DNA of 64,000 nucleotides from Colwellia sp. MB3u-45 (lineage in GTDB: Bacteria; Pseudomonadota; Gammaproteobacteria; Enterobacterales; Alteromonadaceae): NCBI RefSeq assembly GCF_014077005.1, contig NZ_JACGVC010000044.1, positions 372,001-436,000 of the forward strand. Reading direction: 5' to 3'. The notes under the pieces are model-generated. The model was not told the origin of the DNA. It saw only the letters and a program-made list of their open reading frames with translations, and searched no databases. Positions within the stretch are counted from its first letter, which is position 1, and each line of letters starts with the position of its first letter. This document shows, piece by piece, positions 45,609 through 56,789 of the stretch. Position numbers and translations under genes: made by a program.

Positions 45609-47269
45609 TACTTTTTATACACTAACTTGCCATTTACCCAAGTTTTATCCACCGATATTTTCCAGATATTTTGCTCAGGCATGGTAAATAAATTATTGTC
45701 GAGTAAAACAAAATCAGCTTTCTTCCCTTGGGCTAAGCTGCCAATGATGTTTTCTTGATGGCCAGCATAGGCGGCATCTAAGGTAAAACTTCTAAAAGCT
45801 TCTAGTGGTGTCATTTTCTGATCAGCAAACCAACCACCTTCGGGACTATTGGTATGATCTTGACGAGTAATCGAGGCATGTAGACCGAAAAATGGATTGG
45901 GTGATTCAACGGGGAAATCTGAACCAGCCGCAATCATTACTTTAGCATCGAGTAACTTTCTCCAGGCATAGGCGCCTAACATTCTGCTTGGCCCAAGTCG
46001 GTCTTGTGCCATGTTTTTATCACTGGTCGCGTGGGTTGCTTGCATGGCAGCAATAAGATCTAGTGCTGCAAAACGCGGTATATCTTCAAGTCGTAATACT
46101 TGTGCGTGTTCAACACGGTGACGTAACGCTTTGGTATTAGTCGCTTTGATCTGTTTTTCGTAGGTATCAAGTACCAGTTTATTCGCATTATCACCAATGG
46201 CATGACTGTTAACTTGATAGCCTTGGCGCATTGAAGTATTGACTAAATGTTCAAATTCTTTCGGGGTATTTAGCAGTAAGCCTTTATGACCTGGGTGGTC
46301 AGAATAATCTTCAATTAATGCCGCACCGCGACTGCCTAAGGCACCATCGGTTTGAATTTTAACGCTATTAAAGGTTAACATATCGTCTTTGCTGCGATAT
46401 TGACCGTTAGCTAACGTTTGTTGCCACTTAGCCGACGGTAAATACAACATAGCATTAACGCGAATACTCATCGCTTGTTCTTGGCTGAGTTCTTTAAAAG
46501 CATTAAGGTTATCGGTGTCAATACCAGCATCATGCACGCTAGTAAGGCCATAACTGGCAAGCGAGTCCATCGCCTTGACCAACACTTGTTTTTGCTGTTT
46601 GATAGTTAAAGGCGCGATACTGTCATTAATGAGTGCCATGGCATTATCGATAAAAACACCTGTAGGTAGGCCATTCTTATCTTTAATAATCTCACCGCCT
46701 TCTGGTGATACGGTATCTTTTGTGATGCCTGCCAGCGCCATCGCTTTTGAATTTGCCCAGCCGGCATGGCCATCAACACGCTCAAGCCAGACCGGCTGCT
46801 CAATAAAGTGCTTGTCTAAACTCTCTGCATTAGGGAAGGCATTGCTTGGCCATTGAGTTTGGTTCCAGCCGCGACCTTGTATCCATGTCAGCCCCGCGTT
46901 GGCTTTGGCGTAGGCTAAGGTCTTATTAACGGCGTCTTGCTCTGAAGCACTGTTGACTAAATCTGCGCGTAATAGGCTTAAACCGTAGTTTAAAATGTGA
47001 CCATGGGAATCAATCAAACCCGGGATTAAGGTTTTTCCTTTACCATCAATCACGGTTAAATTTTTTGTGCTTGGTAGCGTGTCTGTTGCAGAATATATTT
47101 TATCGATTTTGTCATCGGTAAAGGCAATCGCAGCGAAGCTTTCTAGTTCGCTGCCCGTTATGGTATAGCCTTGAATATTGGTAATTAACGTAGTTTTTGC
47201 AAACACTAGGGCTGGGCTCAATGTTGCGATGAGTATTGCCGACTTTATTGAGGTGGATAGTCTAATCAT
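45608..47269 (-). CDS. Exported YtcJ-like metal-dependent amidohydrolase
   Basis: 553 residues from ATG 47269, preceded by AAGGAA, which starts directly on a Sec signal (SAILIATLSPALVFA). The longer frame to 47314 is not supported. GKTLIPGLIDSHGHIL near residue 82 is the first metal site of amidohydrolase superfamily YtcJ (DUF1446-type) proteins. Others are DGHAGWANSKA, NSHAIGDNANK and AAGSDFPVESPNPF. It is predicted to hydrolyse an amide or related bond in the periplasm; the substrate is not known. Confidence 0.88.
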   Translation of the reverse strand: MIRLSTSIKSAILIATLSPALVFAKTTLITNIQGYTITGSELESFAAIAFTDDKIDKIYSATDTLPSTKNLTVIDGKGKTLIPGLIDSHGHILNYGLSLLRADLVNSASEQDAVNKTLAYAKANAGLTWIQGRGWNQTQWPSNAFPNAESLDKHFIEQPVWLERVDGHAGWANSKAMALAGITKDTVSPEGGEIIKDKNGLPTGVFIDNAMALINDSIAPLTIKQQKQVLVKAMDSLASYGLTSVHDAGIDTDNLNAFKELSQEQAMSIRVNAMLYLPSAKWQQTLANGQYRSKDDMLTFNSVKIQTDGALGSRGAALIEDYSDHPGHKGLLLNTPKEFEHLVNTSMRQGYQVNSHAIGDNANKLVLDTYEKQIKATNTKALRHRVEHAQVLRLEDIPRFAALDLIAAMQATHATSDKNMAQDRLGPSRMLGAYAWRKLLDAKVMIAAGSDFPVESPNPFFGLHASITRQDHTNSPEGGWFADQKMTPLEAFRSFTLDAAYAGHQENIIGSLAQGKKADFVLLDNNLFTMPEQNIWKISVDKTWVNGKLVYKK

Positions 47270-47538
47270 TGTATTTCCTTGATGTACCTTTTTATTATCA
47301 CTAAATACTAACATGAAAAATAATGAAAACTTTAGCTGTTTTATCTATGGACTCGGAGCTTTTTATGAGCAAAAGGCCTAAAGGCTCTCAAAGGAGAATA
47401 AAATAAAATCATAACCTTAGTCCAGGTGTTAAGTCGCTAGCACTATTGACGATTAACTTATTTTGCTTGTAGTAGGGCTTATTAACACCGTTTTTTGTTG
47501 TGATAAAAGTCTGTGTTATTAGCACGGCTGTTAAGGTT

Positions 47539-49098
47539 TTATGATTTGGCTCTATATTGAAAACGGCGTATCAACGCCAGTAATAAAAGTAATAAAGGAA
47601 TAACAAAGTCGATAACACGCGTATAGCGCGCATAAGGTGTTAGTCCAGTTACTAAAGCTACTTGACTGCTCAGTACGGCTTGTTCAAATTGTGGGATTTG
47701 TTTAAGAATATGACCTTGATGGTCAATAACAGCGGTAATGCCATTGTTGGTTGCCCGCAAAAAAGGTCGGCCAAACTCTAGCGCACGCATTCTAACAATT
47801 TCTAAGTGTTGGTGTGGGCCATGTGAATCACCAAACCAAGCATCATTACTCACGGTTAAGAGTAAATCAGTTTGGTTAGAAAAATTAGCGCTAAGTTGCT
47901 CTGCAAAAGCGACTTCAAAGCAGATCAGTGGTAGTAAGTGATAACCATTAGCGACGAGGTTTTTTTGCACATATTCACCACGACTAAAAGACGACATCGG
48001 CAAATTAAAAATCGCTGCTAGTGGTCTTAACCAATCAGCAAAGGGCACAAACTCACCTATGGGCAGTAAGTGATGCTTAGCATAACGATTCTGATTGTTA
48101 TATTGGTAACTTCCTTGACTGTCACTCGGTAATTCTTTACCCAGTACGATTAAATTATTGTAATAATTTCTGCTATTGATGTTGTAATCAATGATACCGG
48201 AAATAATAGCGCTGTTATTTAATAAGGCTGAGTTTTGCGCTATTTGTAAGAAATCTTGCGCTTGGGTACTTGGCTCTATTGCCGTGATGGCTGATTCTGG
48301 CCAAATAACAATATCAGCAGGATAATTTTTACGGGTTAAATCTAAGTAGCTTAACATGGTTGGCCAAGTTAACTCTGGCGACCATTTCATTGCTTGCTTG
48401 ATATTGCCTTGTACCATCACAGTGCTAACAGACTGACCTGTTGCTGACACCCAAACTTTATTTTGTAAGGCTAGGCTTGTCACACTAATGGCGACAAGTA
48501 AGGCAATATGTCGCCAAGGTTTGCGCTGTTTAACAATATAAACTATGGCAATGCTGAGGGTAATCACTAGGGCGCTGATACCTTTCTCACCCATGATAGG
48601 GGCAAACACCGCCAAAGGACCGTCAATTTGACTATAACCTAAAGTTAACCAAGGAAAGCCGGTGAGTAATACGCCACGTAAGAACTCAGCAAGTAGCCAA
48701 AAGGGTAATAAAAGCCAAAGATTAAGTTTTTGTTGATAGGAAAAACGCGCAGCCAAATAGCAGGCAAGGGCGAGAAATAGCGCTAAATAGACACACAGCA
48801 GCACCATTAATAATATCGACACAATCAGCGGTAAACCACCAAACTGGTCGATACTGACATGTACCCAACTGATACCCGCAGAAAACCAACCAAAGGCAAA
48901 GATAAAACCTTGCTTGGCTGCCGCTCTAGCTGATTTTCCTTGTAGCGAATATAGCCAAGTGGGTAATATTATTGCCATTAGCCAATAATAAGAAAATGGT
49001 GCATAGCAGAGTACTAATGCAAGCCCCAGTAAAAAACTGAGGCCATTGTCTTTATTAATGATCTTGTGGTTAATTCGTGTAAAGAATTTATTTAGCAT
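47539..49098 (-). CDS. lnt: Apolipoprotein N-acyltransferase
   Basis: 519 residues: about six N-terminal membrane helices, then a nitrilase-like periplasmic domain at about 220-480. Catalytic positions are visible: Glu in WPESAI, Lys in the HLLPIGEFVPFADW region, and Cys in LLPLICFEVAF. It adds the third acyl chain to lipoproteins. It starts 6 bases after corC stops and is cotranscribed with it. Confidence 0.95.
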   Translation of the reverse strand: MLNKFFTRINHKIINKDNGLSFLLGLALVLCYAPFSYYWLMAIILPTWLYSLQGKSARAAAKQGFIFAFGWFSAGISWVHVSIDQFGGLPLIVSILLMVLLCVYLALFLALACYLAARFSYQQKLNLWLLLPFWLLAEFLRGVLLTGFPWLTLGYSQIDGPLAVFAPIMGEKGISALVITLSIAIVYIVKQRKPWRHIALLVAISVTSLALQNKVWVSATGQSVSTVMVQGNIKQAMKWSPELTWPTMLSYLDLTRKNYPADIVIWPESAITAIEPSTQAQDFLQIAQNSALLNNSAIISGIIDYNINSRNYYNNLIVLGKELPSDSQGSYQYNNQNRYAKHHLLPIGEFVPFADWLRPLAAIFNLPMSSFSRGEYVQKNLVANGYHLLPLICFEVAFAEQLSANFSNQTDLLLTVSNDAWFGDSHGPHQHLEIVRMRALEFGRPFLRATNNGITAVIDHQGHILKQIPQFEQAVLSSQVALVTGLTPYARYTRVIDFVIPLLLLLLALIRRFQYRAKS

Positions 49099-49104
49099 AA
49101 AGGA

Positions 49105-49983
49105 TTAATCAGCAACTTTACCTGCAACTACATGCTCTTTTGGTACGGTAATTTGCAAGGTTTGAATGCGACGGTTATCGGCAGCGGTGACTTTGAATAT
49201 AACTTTATTGATGGTGATTTTTTCACCTTTTTTCGGCATATGACCAAAGTGTTGGGTAACAATACCCCCTATGGTATCGGCATCACGTTCATTGAATTGA
49301 AAATTAAAGTAATTATTAAAGTCGTTAAGGTCGGTAAGTGATTTCACTTGATAAACTTGGCCGGCAAGGTATTTAATATCTTCTTCCATGGCATCATCGG
49401 TTTCGTCTTCAATTTCACCGACAATCAGCTCTAGAATATCTTCAATGGTCACCACACCTGAAACACCACCGTATTCATCAACGACAACCGCCATATGATA
49501 ACGCTGTTGGCGAAACTCTTTTAAAAGTGGATCAACTTTTTTACTCTCAGGAACAATAATGGCTGGACGAATAATTTGTGCAATGGTGAATGTTTCATCG
49601 AATTGGCTAAAGCCGTAAGCGAGTAAATCCTTCGCTAATAAGATGCCTTCAACGTCGTCAATATCATCATTAATCACGGGAAATCTTGAATGTCCAGAAT
49701 CCACTATAATGGCGAGTGATTTCTCTAATGGATCATTAATATCTAAGGTGACCATTTGTGACCGAGGGATCATAATATCACGTACTCGCATATCAGATAC
49801 TTCGAGTACGCCTTCGATCATTTGCTTGATCTCAGGGTTGATAAATTCATGGTTTTCAGCATCATTTAATGCATTGACTAGCTGCTCTTTGCTTCTCGGT
49901 TCTCCGGTAAATATTTGTATAATCTTAGTCAAGATTGACTTATTTGAAGAACCGTTACTAGAGTGGGGTTGGTCGTCGCTCAT
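49105..49983 (-). CDS. corC: CorC/YbeX-type CBS-domain protein
   Basis: 292 residues. A CBS pair covers about 70-190 (VRDIMIPRSQMVTLD, VVVDEYGGVSGVVTIEDILELIVGEI) and the CorC_HlyC domain about 205-285. It belongs to the magnesium/cobalt efflux family but lacks the DUF21 membrane part, as E. coli YbeX does. The latter is linked to ribosome-related stress. It is conserved in this gene order upstream of lnt. Confidence 0.94.
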   Translation of the reverse strand: MSDDQPHSSNGSSNKSILTKIIQIFTGEPRSKEQLVNALNDAENHEFINPEIKQMIEGVLEVSDMRVRDIMIPRSQMVTLDINDPLEKSLAIIVDSGHSRFPVINDDIDDVEGILLAKDLLAYGFSQFDETFTIAQIIRPAIIVPESKKVDPLLKEFRQQRYHMAVVVDEYGGVSGVVTIEDILELIVGEIEDETDDAMEEDIKYLAGQVYQVKSLTDLNDFNNYFNFQFNERDADTIGGIVTQHFGHMPKKGEKITINKVIFKVTAADNRRIQTLQITVPKEHVVAGKVAD

Positions 49984-50186
49984 AGAGCCTTTTTAATTCC
50001 TTGTTCGTTGAATTTAGTACTATTTAATTATTCGACTAGTTTGTAACCGATCGTAGTTAATTTCAAGTACTAAATTGTTGCTTAATTCTCTTCAGTAACT
50101 ATTTTACTGACAGAGATCAAATAATGGTTTGTTATTTATACTAAGCGAATTCATCAATGAGCCCGCTTACGATTAAATATTGGCTG

Positions 50187-50657
50187 CTATTGTATTTCAT
50201 AAGGCGCAGCAATGCCCAAACCGGTAATTATTTTCGTTTCAAGTGCTTCCATTTCTTCTGCTTCATCATCGTCAATATGGTCAAAACCCAATAAATGTAA
50301 GCAGCCATGTACAACCATGTGCGCCCAATGGGCATTGATAGATTTGTGTTGTTCTGCGGCTTCTTGCTCAACAACATCAACGCAAATAACAAGGTCACCT
50401 AATAAATCCAGTTCAATGCCATCAGGTACTTCAAATGGAAATGATAAAACATTGGTGGCTTTGTCTTTGCCTCGATATTGATGATTAAGCTGACGGCTTT
50501 CATCACTATTGACCAATCTAATGGTAAGTTCAAATGATTTTTCATATGGCGCTAGCGCAGCCTCAGTCCAACGTTGAAAGTCACTGAGTTCAGGCACCGT
50601 CTTATCATCACAAGCCAATTGTAAATCGACGACAATATTAGCCACGTTATTCGCCAT
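50187..50657 (-). CDS. ybeY: Endoribonuclease YbeY
   Basis: 156 residues. The zinc site is [15 protein letters not shown] near residues 111-125 (HGxLHLxGxDH). It functions in 16S rRNA 3'-end maturation and 70S quality control. Its first 11 bases overlap the end of the phoH gene, so the two are coupled. Confidence 0.95.
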   Translation of the reverse strand: MANNVANIVVDLQLACDDKTVPELSDFQRWTEAALAPYEKSFELTIRLVNSDESRQLNHQYRGKDKATNVLSFPFEVPDGIELDLLGDLVICVDVVEQEAAEQHKSINAHWAHMVVHGCLHLLGFDHIDDDEAEEMEALETKIITGLGIAAPYEIQ

Positions 50658-51726
50658 GTTTGCTTTCGCTTGCAGCGGCTAAGGCTTCTGCTTTTTGCTG
50701 TTGTTCGCGTGCTTGTTGTTTTTCTGCTTTTAAGCGTTGCTCTTTTTGCTCAAACGCTTCATAAGCTTCAACTATATGACCGACAACAGGGTGGCGTACC
50801 ACATCTTTTGCTTGAAAGAAGTTAAAACTAACGCCGGGTATATCCACTAATACTTCAATAGCATGACGTAAGCCAGATTTTTGTCCGCGTGGTAAATCTA
50901 CCTGAGTTATGTCACCTGTGATCACGGCGCGTGAGTTAAAGCCGATACGGGTTAAGAACATTTTCATTTGTTCTACGGTAGTATTTTGACTTTCATCAAG
51001 AATAATAAAGGCATCGTTTAATGTTCTACCGCGCATGTAGGCCAATGGAGCCACTTCGATGACATTACGCTCAATCAGCTTTTCAACTTTCTCAAAACCT
51101 AGCATTTCAAATAGCGCATCGTATAACGGACGTAGATATGGGTCGACTTTTTGCGATAAATCACCAGGTAAAAATCCGAGCTTTTCACCCGCTTCTACGG
51201 CTGGGCGGGTCAGTAATATACGTCTGACTTCTTGACGCTCTAAAGCATCAACAGCGCAGGCCACGGCTAGGTAAGTTTTACCTGTACCGGCAACACCAAC
51301 ACCAAAGCTGATATCATTGGTAATCACATTTTGGACATAACTTTGCTGGCTTTCGTTACGTGGCTTGACCATGCCACGTTTGGTTTTTATCGTCACCATA
51401 TCGTCGTATTTAGCATCAAGCTTGCTTGGTGCGGCTTCTAAGACTCCGGCTTCGACAATGGCTAAGTGCAGCATTTTAGCGGTAATGGTGTTTGACTTAC
51501 CTTTAACGGTTTCAGTTTCAAGGTAAAGATTGATCAAAAGTTGCTTCACAGCCTCTGCATTGACACTTTTACCGGTGACTTTAAACTCATGGCTTCTGTA
51601 GCTGATCTCAACGCCCATTCGACGTTCTATCGTCTTAAGGTTGTCGTCTATAGCGCCACACAAATTGGCCAGACGATTATTATCGGCTGGAGATAGTTCA
51701 AAAGTTATACTGGTATTTTTACTCAA
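50647..51726 (-). CDS. ybeZ: PhoH-like ATPase (YbeZ)
   Basis: 359 residues. Walker A is [15 protein letters not shown] near residue 142 and Walker [11 protein letters not shown] near 238. The N-terminus resembles a KH-type RNA-binding fold and the C-terminus is a charged Glu/Gln-rich helix. It partners with YbeY in RNA metabolism. Confidence 0.95.
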   Translation of the reverse strand: MSKNTSITFELSPADNNRLANLCGAIDDNLKTIERRMGVEISYRSHEFKVTGKSVNAEAVKQLLINLYLETETVKGKSNTITAKMLHLAIVEAGVLEAAPSKLDAKYDDMVTIKTKRGMVKPRNESQQSYVQNVITNDISFGVGVAGTGKTYLAVACAVDALERQEVRRILLTRPAVEAGEKLGFLPGDLSQKVDPYLRPLYDALFEMLGFEKVEKLIERNVIEVAPLAYMRGRTLNDAFIILDESQNTTVEQMKMFLTRIGFNSRAVITGDITQVDLPRGQKSGLRHAIEVLVDIPGVSFNFFQAKDVVRHPVVGHIVEAYEAFEQKEQRLKAEKQQAREQQQKAEALAAASESKHGE

Positions 51727-51760
51727 TTGCTGCTCCCAAGTGTTTGAAGTAACATGTTAA

Positions 51761-51784
51761 AAGGGCAAATAATTATTTGCCCTT
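51761..51784 (-). terminator. 24-base perfect palindrome between miaB and phoH
   Basis: AAGGGCAAATAA followed at once by TTATTTGCCCTT. On the minus strand it ends with TTTTAA, so it could end or attenuate the miaB transcript before phoH. Confidence 0.6.
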
Positions 51785-51812
51785 AATATCTACTTTTATG
51801 AATAATAATAGC

Positions 51813-53255
51813 TTAAGGCGTAAAGGTGGCTACCCCTAGCTCATTCACTGGATTTTGTTCTGCTTGGTGATGGTTGTTCGCTAAAATGTCAGCGGGTGAA
51901 TGGGCGATACGTAACCCCATTTCACTTTCTTGACGAACCAGTTCACCGCGTAAGGAGTTGGCATAAACATCCGTAATCTTGACATCAACAAATTGGCCAA
52001 TAACGGTATGTGGAGCAACAAAGTTTACGATACGATTATTTTCTGTTCGGCCACGCAATTCCATTGGATTTTTCTTGGACGGACCTTCAACTAGAATACG
52101 TTGCTCGGTATCAAGCATATGACGTGCAATTTGCAGTGCTTGTTGACTGATACGGTCTTGCAATATTTGTAAACGTTGCTTTTTAGTTTCATCACTAATG
52201 TCATCAACCATATCGGCCGCAGGCGTACCTGGGCGAGCACTGTAAATAAAGCTGAAACTTAAATCAAAATCTACTGCTTTAATTAAGTTCATGGTCGCTT
52301 CAAAATCAGCATCAGTTTCACCCGGAAAACCAATGATAAAGTCAGATGACATACAAATGTCAGGTCGAACTTTTTTCAATTTACGGATTTGAGACTTGTA
52401 CTCTAAAGCGGTATGACCACGCTTCATTTGCGTTAAAATACGGTCTGAGCCACTTTGCACGGGTAAATGTAAGTGACTAACAAGCTCAGGCACATCAGCG
52501 TAAACATCAATAATATCATCAGTAAATTCGATTGGATGTGATGTGGTATAGCGAATGCGGTCAATACCGTCAATGGTAGCGACTAGGCGCAACAGTTCAG
52601 AAAAACGACAAATACTACCGTCATGCGAATCGCCGCGATAACCGTTAACATTCTGGCCAAGTAAATTGACTTCGCGCACACCTTGCTCGGCAAGTTGAGC
52701 AATTTCATATAAGACATCATCAAGCGGACGACTGACTTCTTCACCGCGGGTATAAGGTACTACACAGAAGGTACAATATTTACTACAACCTTCCATAATA
52801 GAAACAAAGGCAGTAGCCCCATCGGCTTTTGGCTCAGGTAAACGGTCAAATTTTTCAATCTCTGGGAAGCTCACATCAACAACATGACCTTTGTGACCGG
52901 TAACTTGCTGGATCATTTCAGGTAAACGGTGCAAGGTTTGTGGACCAAAAACCATATCTACATAAGGGGCACGTTGACGAATAGCATCGCCTTCTTGTGA
53001 AGCAACACAACCACCAACACCTATGATTAAATCAGGATTTTTTACTTTGAGGTTTTTCCAACGACCTAACTGATGAAACACTTTTTCTTGTGCTTTTTCA
53101 CGGATAGAGCAGGTGTTAAGTAAGATAACATCAGCATCTTCTGCTGCTTCGGCTAATTCAAAGCCATGGGTAGAGTCTAAAAGTTCAGCCATTTTCTGCG
53201 AGTCATACTCGTTCATTTGACAGCCCCAAGTTTTGATATATAGCTTTTTACTCAT
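51813..53255 (-). CDS. miaB: tRNA-2-methylthio-N6-isopentenyladenosine synthase
   Basis: 480 residues. The N-terminal UPF0004 domain binds one cluster with Cys12, Cys49 and Cys83. The radical-SAM motif CSKYCTFC has Cys156, Cys160 and Cys163. A C-terminal TRAM domain begins near [11 protein letters not shown]. It adds a methylthio group to i6A37 of tRNAs reading UNN codons; the Leu tRNAs in the cluster downstream are such tRNAs. Confidence 0.97.
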   Translation of the reverse strand: MSKKLYIKTWGCQMNEYDSQKMAELLDSTHGFELAEAAEDADVILLNTCSIREKAQEKVFHQLGRWKNLKVKNPDLIIGVGGCVASQEGDAIRQRAPYVDMVFGPQTLHRLPEMIQQVTGHKGHVVDVSFPEIEKFDRLPEPKADGATAFVSIMEGCSKYCTFCVVPYTRGEEVSRPLDDVLYEIAQLAEQGVREVNLLGQNVNGYRGDSHDGSICRFSELLRLVATIDGIDRIRYTTSHPIEFTDDIIDVYADVPELVSHLHLPVQSGSDRILTQMKRGHTALEYKSQIRKLKKVRPDICMSSDFIIGFPGETDADFEATMNLIKAVDFDLSFSFIYSARPGTPAADMVDDISDETKKQRLQILQDRISQQALQIARHMLDTEQRILVEGPSKKNPMELRGRTENNRIVNFVAPHTVIGQFVDVKITDVYANSLRGELVRQESEMGLRIAHSPADILANNHHQAEQNPVNELGVATFTP

Positions 53256-53683
53256 TGTTTCGCGCCTAATCTTTTCTATGAATTGATTCTAGTTTTTGCT
53301 AGAGAATTTAAGGAGCCATATTTTACTCTTTCTTTGCCTATGATGCTAGCTTAGAAATATCTTGGTTAAAAATAGTTTTAAGTTTTTAGTTTAGCGCTAT
53401 GAGTCATCATAAATTTGAAGCGCCTAGTTTGACCTTTAAACGCTTAATGGGGCGTTTTGTTGCGAGTGCTTTACTTGAGTTTTATTCGGTTCATTAATGC
53501 GAGGGTTCACTTTATCTGCGGCTAAAACGAGCAAATAAATAATTGAGTCGCGAGTTAGGTTCACCAGCTGAAATAAGTAGAAAATGAGTGATATAGGTAT
53601 TGTTGCATCATCGGGCACATAAACATCGAATTAAGATATCAGGTTGGGTAGAATAACCTAACGTTCATAAAGTTGTAAAAATC
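53256..53683. other. Divergent promoter region between miaB and ubiF
   Basis: 428 bases, AT-rich, with no gene called. A 60-codon minus frame at 53436-53618 lacks any family match. Promoters for both flanking genes must lie here. Confidence 0.5.
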
Positions 53684-54853
53684 ATGATGAATCAGTTTGA
53701 TTGTGTTGTTGTTGGTGGTGGCATGGTAGGTGCGGCAAGTGCTTTATCACTGGCTGAGTTAGGATTAAGTGTGGCCATTATTGAAAAAAGTGTGCCAAAA
53801 AAGTTTTCTCCTGAACAAGCCTTTGACTTAAGGGTTTCAGCGATTTCGTTAGCCTCAGAGCAATTGTTAAAACAATTAAGTGCTTGGCAGCAGTTGCAAA
53901 AATGGCGAGTGTGCCCCTATAAGCGCCTTGGCGTATGGGAGATTGAGCGCAGCTACACCGAGTTTAATGCCAAAGATATCGAACAAACGCATTTAGGCCA
54001 TATTGTTGAAAATAGGTTGATACAACTTTCTTTATGGCAACAAATGCAGCAACACAGCAATATTACTTTGTTGTGTCCTGAAACCTTAATTAAACTTGAG
54101 CAAAGCCCAACAGACGTTGAGTTAACTTTATCGTCAGGCACTATAAAAGCTAACGTAGTTATTGGTGCCGATGGTCCGAATTCTTATGTCCGTAAACTGG
54201 TGAATATTGGCACCACAGGTTGGGACTATGCCCAATCTGCTCTGTTAATCAATGTCGAGACAGAAAAACCACAACAAGATATAACTTGGCAACAGTTTTT
54301 TCAAACAGGCCCGATTGCCATGCTCCCTATGTCAGGCAATTGTGCTTCATTGGTTTGGTATCATAATAAAGATGAAATAAAGCGCTTATCAGCATTATCC
54401 CATGACAATCTAGCGCAAGAGATAATGCAGCACTTTCCAAGCTGCTTAGGAAAAATAGCCATTACTAATAAAGCCTCGTTTCCCCTAACACGACGACATG
54501 CGAATCAATACCAGAAAGGCCGTGTACTCTTAATAGGCGACGCGGCACATACGATTAATCCTATGGCAGGGCAAGGGGTTAATTTAGGCTTTAAAGATGT
54601 TAAAGCCTTGCAGCATGTTATTGCAAAAGCTATCGGTGATGGCGAGTTATGGCATCAACCAGACGTTTTATCGCGTTATCAACAAAAAAGAAGAACGGAT
54701 AATTTATTAATGATGACGACGATGGATGCATTATATTTGTCATTTGGCCATGTATCACCTTTAGTCAAGCTTGCCCGAAATGCGGGCTTAATGATGGTAA
54801 ATAAAGTGCCAAACTTGAAAAATAAAGCCTTAGCTTATGCGTGTGGTGTATAG
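53684..54853 (+). CDS. ubiF: Ubiquinone biosynthesis FAD hydroxylase
   Basis: 389 residues. FAD motifs are VVGGGMVGAASALSLA at the start, GADGPNSYVRK near 163, and LIGDAAHTINPMAGQGVNLGFKD near 284, the UbiF/UbiH/COQ6 family. Placement opposite miaB-ybeZYX-lnt and beside this tRNA cluster matches E. coli ubiF, which hydroxylates C6 of the benzoquinol ring. The assignment among UbiF/UbiH/UbiI rests on that gene order. The true start may be the second ATG at 53687. Confidence 0.88.
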   Translation: MMNQFDCVVVGGGMVGAASALSLAELGLSVAIIEKSVPKKFSPEQAFDLRVSAISLASEQLLKQLSAWQQLQKWRVCPYKRLGVWEIERSYTEFNAKDIEQTHLGHIVENRLIQLSLWQQMQQHSNITLLCPETLIKLEQSPTDVELTLSSGTIKANVVIGADGPNSYVRKLVNIGTTGWDYAQSALLINVETEKPQQDITWQQFFQTGPIAMLPMSGNCASLVWYHNKDEIKRLSALSHDNLAQEIMQHFPSCLGKIAITNKASFPLTRRHANQYQKGRVLLIGDAAHTINPMAGQGVNLGFKDVKALQHVIAKAIGDGELWHQPDVLSRYQQKRRTDNLLMMTTMDALYLSFGHVSPLVKLARNAGLMMVNKVPNLKNKALAYACGV

Positions 54854-55229
54854 CGTTAATTTAATATCTTATAGCCGTTTGATTAGTTATCTGCTCTACT
54901 TTATTCGCAGGGAAAACGGGCAAAGACAGGGCGTTTATTTTAATAATGCCTTGTTCAGGGTAATAGGCGCCTGCAAGGTCTAATAAACGCATCCATGCAG
55001 CGATAGTGATTAAATAAATAACATAGCAGTATGTTTTGAATCAGGAGAAATGATCAGAATAGTAGCAAGCGTATTTATTTTGAAAGGGATCGAGAGTAAA
55101 AATCAGCTTAGATTAAAAGTTAAAGTGTATTTTTTATGGGGAATAATAGCTAGTATCTAGGAGATGTATAAGAGAAGTTTAATTATGATAACTATATAGA
55201 AGTACAGGAAGAAAATTTATATCTAGAAT
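54854..55229. other. Intergenic region between ubiF and the tRNA cluster
   Basis: 376 bases, convergent between ubiF and the minus-strand tRNAs. No gene or clear terminator seen. Confidence 0.45.
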
Positions 55230-55314
<85 letters not shown>

Positions 55315-55372
55315 ATATTCAGGTAGTAATCTCAATAAATTGAAATCATAAAACAATTAACATAAAAGAAAG

Positions 55373-55447
55373 TGGCTGGGGTATGAGGATTTGAACCTCA
55401 GAATGACGGGATCAAAACCCGCTGCCTTACCGCTTGGCTATACCCCA
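55373..55447 (-). tRNA. tRNA-Gln (anticodon TTG), copy 1
   Basis: 75 bases with encoded CCA. The acceptor stem is TGGGGTA with TACCCCA, the anticodon TTG lies within GGGTTTTGATCCC, and the discriminator is G. It is identical to copy 2. Confidence 0.95.
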
Positions 55448-55509
55448 ACTGGATACTTTTAGATTAAAGTGAGAAACATTGATGAACTTTCAAATAACTT
55501 AGAAGAAAG

Positions 55510-55584
55510 TGGCTGGGGTATGAGGATTTGAACCTCAGAATGACGGGATCAAAACCCGCTGCCTTACCGCTTGGCTATACCCCA
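55510..55584 (-). tRNA. tRNA-Gln (anticodon TTG), copy 2
   Basis: The same 75-base sequence as copy 1, with encoded CCA. The two copies and their GAAAG-type spacers point to a recent tandem duplication kept by gene conversion. Confidence 0.95.
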
Positions 55585-55635
55585 ACAATGTTACTTACTT
55601 TCTAACAAATATCATGATGATACTTGTTAGTAGAA

Positions 55636-55720
<85 letters not shown>

Positions 55721-55751
55721 ATTTTTTCTATTTCTTACTAAGAGTGGAAAG

Positions 55752-55828
55752 TGGTGGCTACACCGGGATTTGAACCTGGGACCCCATCATTATGAGTGAT
55801 GTGCTCTAACCAGCTGAGCTATGTAGCC
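55752..55828 (-). tRNA. tRNA-Met, elongator (anticodon CAT)
   Basis: 77 bases with encoded CCA. The acceptor stem is GGCTACA with TGTAGCC, and the anticodon loop is CTCATAA. It is similar to E. coli metT rather than the initiator. It is the first gene of the minus-strand tRNA unit. Confidence 0.95.
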
Positions 55829-55859
55829 TTTCCATCTCGCCTCTAAGCAAGTGGCGCGT

Positions 55860-55888
55860 ATTATGCAAATCTGATCGCCTTACGTCAA
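55860..55888 (-). promoter_or_regulatory. Strong sigma-70 promoter of the tRNA operon
   Basis: On the minus strand, -35 TTGACG (plus 55883-55888), a 17-base spacer, then -10 CATAAT (plus 55860-55865). A GC-rich discriminator (ACGCGCC) follows, typical of stringently controlled stable-RNA promoters. The start would be about 25 bases before tRNA-Met. Confidence 0.85.
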
Positions 55889-56487
55889 CCGTTTTTTATC
55901 AAAAAATAAGACTTTTTTCTTGTTTGGCTAATCGCTGTGCAATTTGTCGGATATCTGCACAGAAATAGCCCCCAAAAGACAAAGTTAATCGTAAGCTAGT
56001 TTAATGAGTTTACTTATCATGACTATTTAATAACTTCCTTGCTAGCTTTTACCACGAGATTTTTTAATGATCACTAAAATTTTGCTAAACGTTTTATGTT
56101 TTATTGTCTTATTGATTGACTAAGTCTGCTTTAAAACCAATTTTTTTTATTTCGTTGGTAGATTTCAGTAAGTCGAAGAAGAGTGATAGCCGTTTTATTA
56201 CGTTTATGATCTTGTTGCGCGCAGTGAAAACTCCTCACGGCCGATGTTTATGGCTCCAGACAAAAGATTAAAGACTAAAGTTTAAAGGTAAGTACCGACA
56301 TTTATATAGGCAAGATACTGATTGATAATTATCTCGCCGTTTTTAGCCGTTTTCAGCTATCCATGGCTCAACGGCATTAGTACATTAATGTTTGTCGGAA
56401 GTTTCTAGCTATATAGGTAATTGTGCCTTAATCCGATGTTCTAGCTTAGCTCTGCAACTACGCCTTGAGGTGAAGCGGCTATTTAAT
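55889..56487. other. Intergenic region upstream of the tRNA promoter
   Basis: About 600 AT-rich bases without a credible gene on either strand. Confidence 0.45.
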
Positions 56488-56600
56488 AGCAAGTTGATTA
56501 ATGACCTGTTCATTTTTAATGGTTAAAATGAAAAACTACCCTGTTATACCATTTACCCATTTTTCTGTATGAACAAGTAGTCCACTTAATTAAATGGGGA
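56488..56600. repeat. MITE-like dispersed repeat, copy B
   Basis: AGTTGATTAATGACCTGTTC...TTTTTAATGGTTAAAA at the left and CCATTTTTCTGTATGAACAAGTAGTCCACTTAATTAAATGG at the right align with copies at 41102 and 59461. It is shortened internally relative to copy C. Confidence 0.65.
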
Positions 56601-56730
56601 TAACTGAATTATCTTTTAATTATCTTTTAATTGTATTTTAATGTTTGAGGATGATGACAAGCGCTTTACTTACATGCACAGAGCTAGTGTTAACTTTAAA
56701 GAGATCAAGTGCGAGGTTATGAGAGAAAAG

Positions 56731-56758
56731 AAAAAGAGAGCCTAAGCTCTCTTTTTTT
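56731..56758 (-). terminator. Intrinsic terminator after ychF
   Basis: AGAGAGC and GCTCTCT pair around CTAA, with A-run and T-run flanks, about 30 bases past the ychF stop. Between them ATTAAAC is repeated three times at about 56776-56799. Confidence 0.85.
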
Positions 56759-56789
56759 GGTCGTTTAAACTTTAATTAAACATTAAACA

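Noticed and set aside
53436-53618. 60-codon minus-strand frame between miaB and ubiF
   Set aside because: No domain or good start, and it occupies the promoter region of divergent genes.
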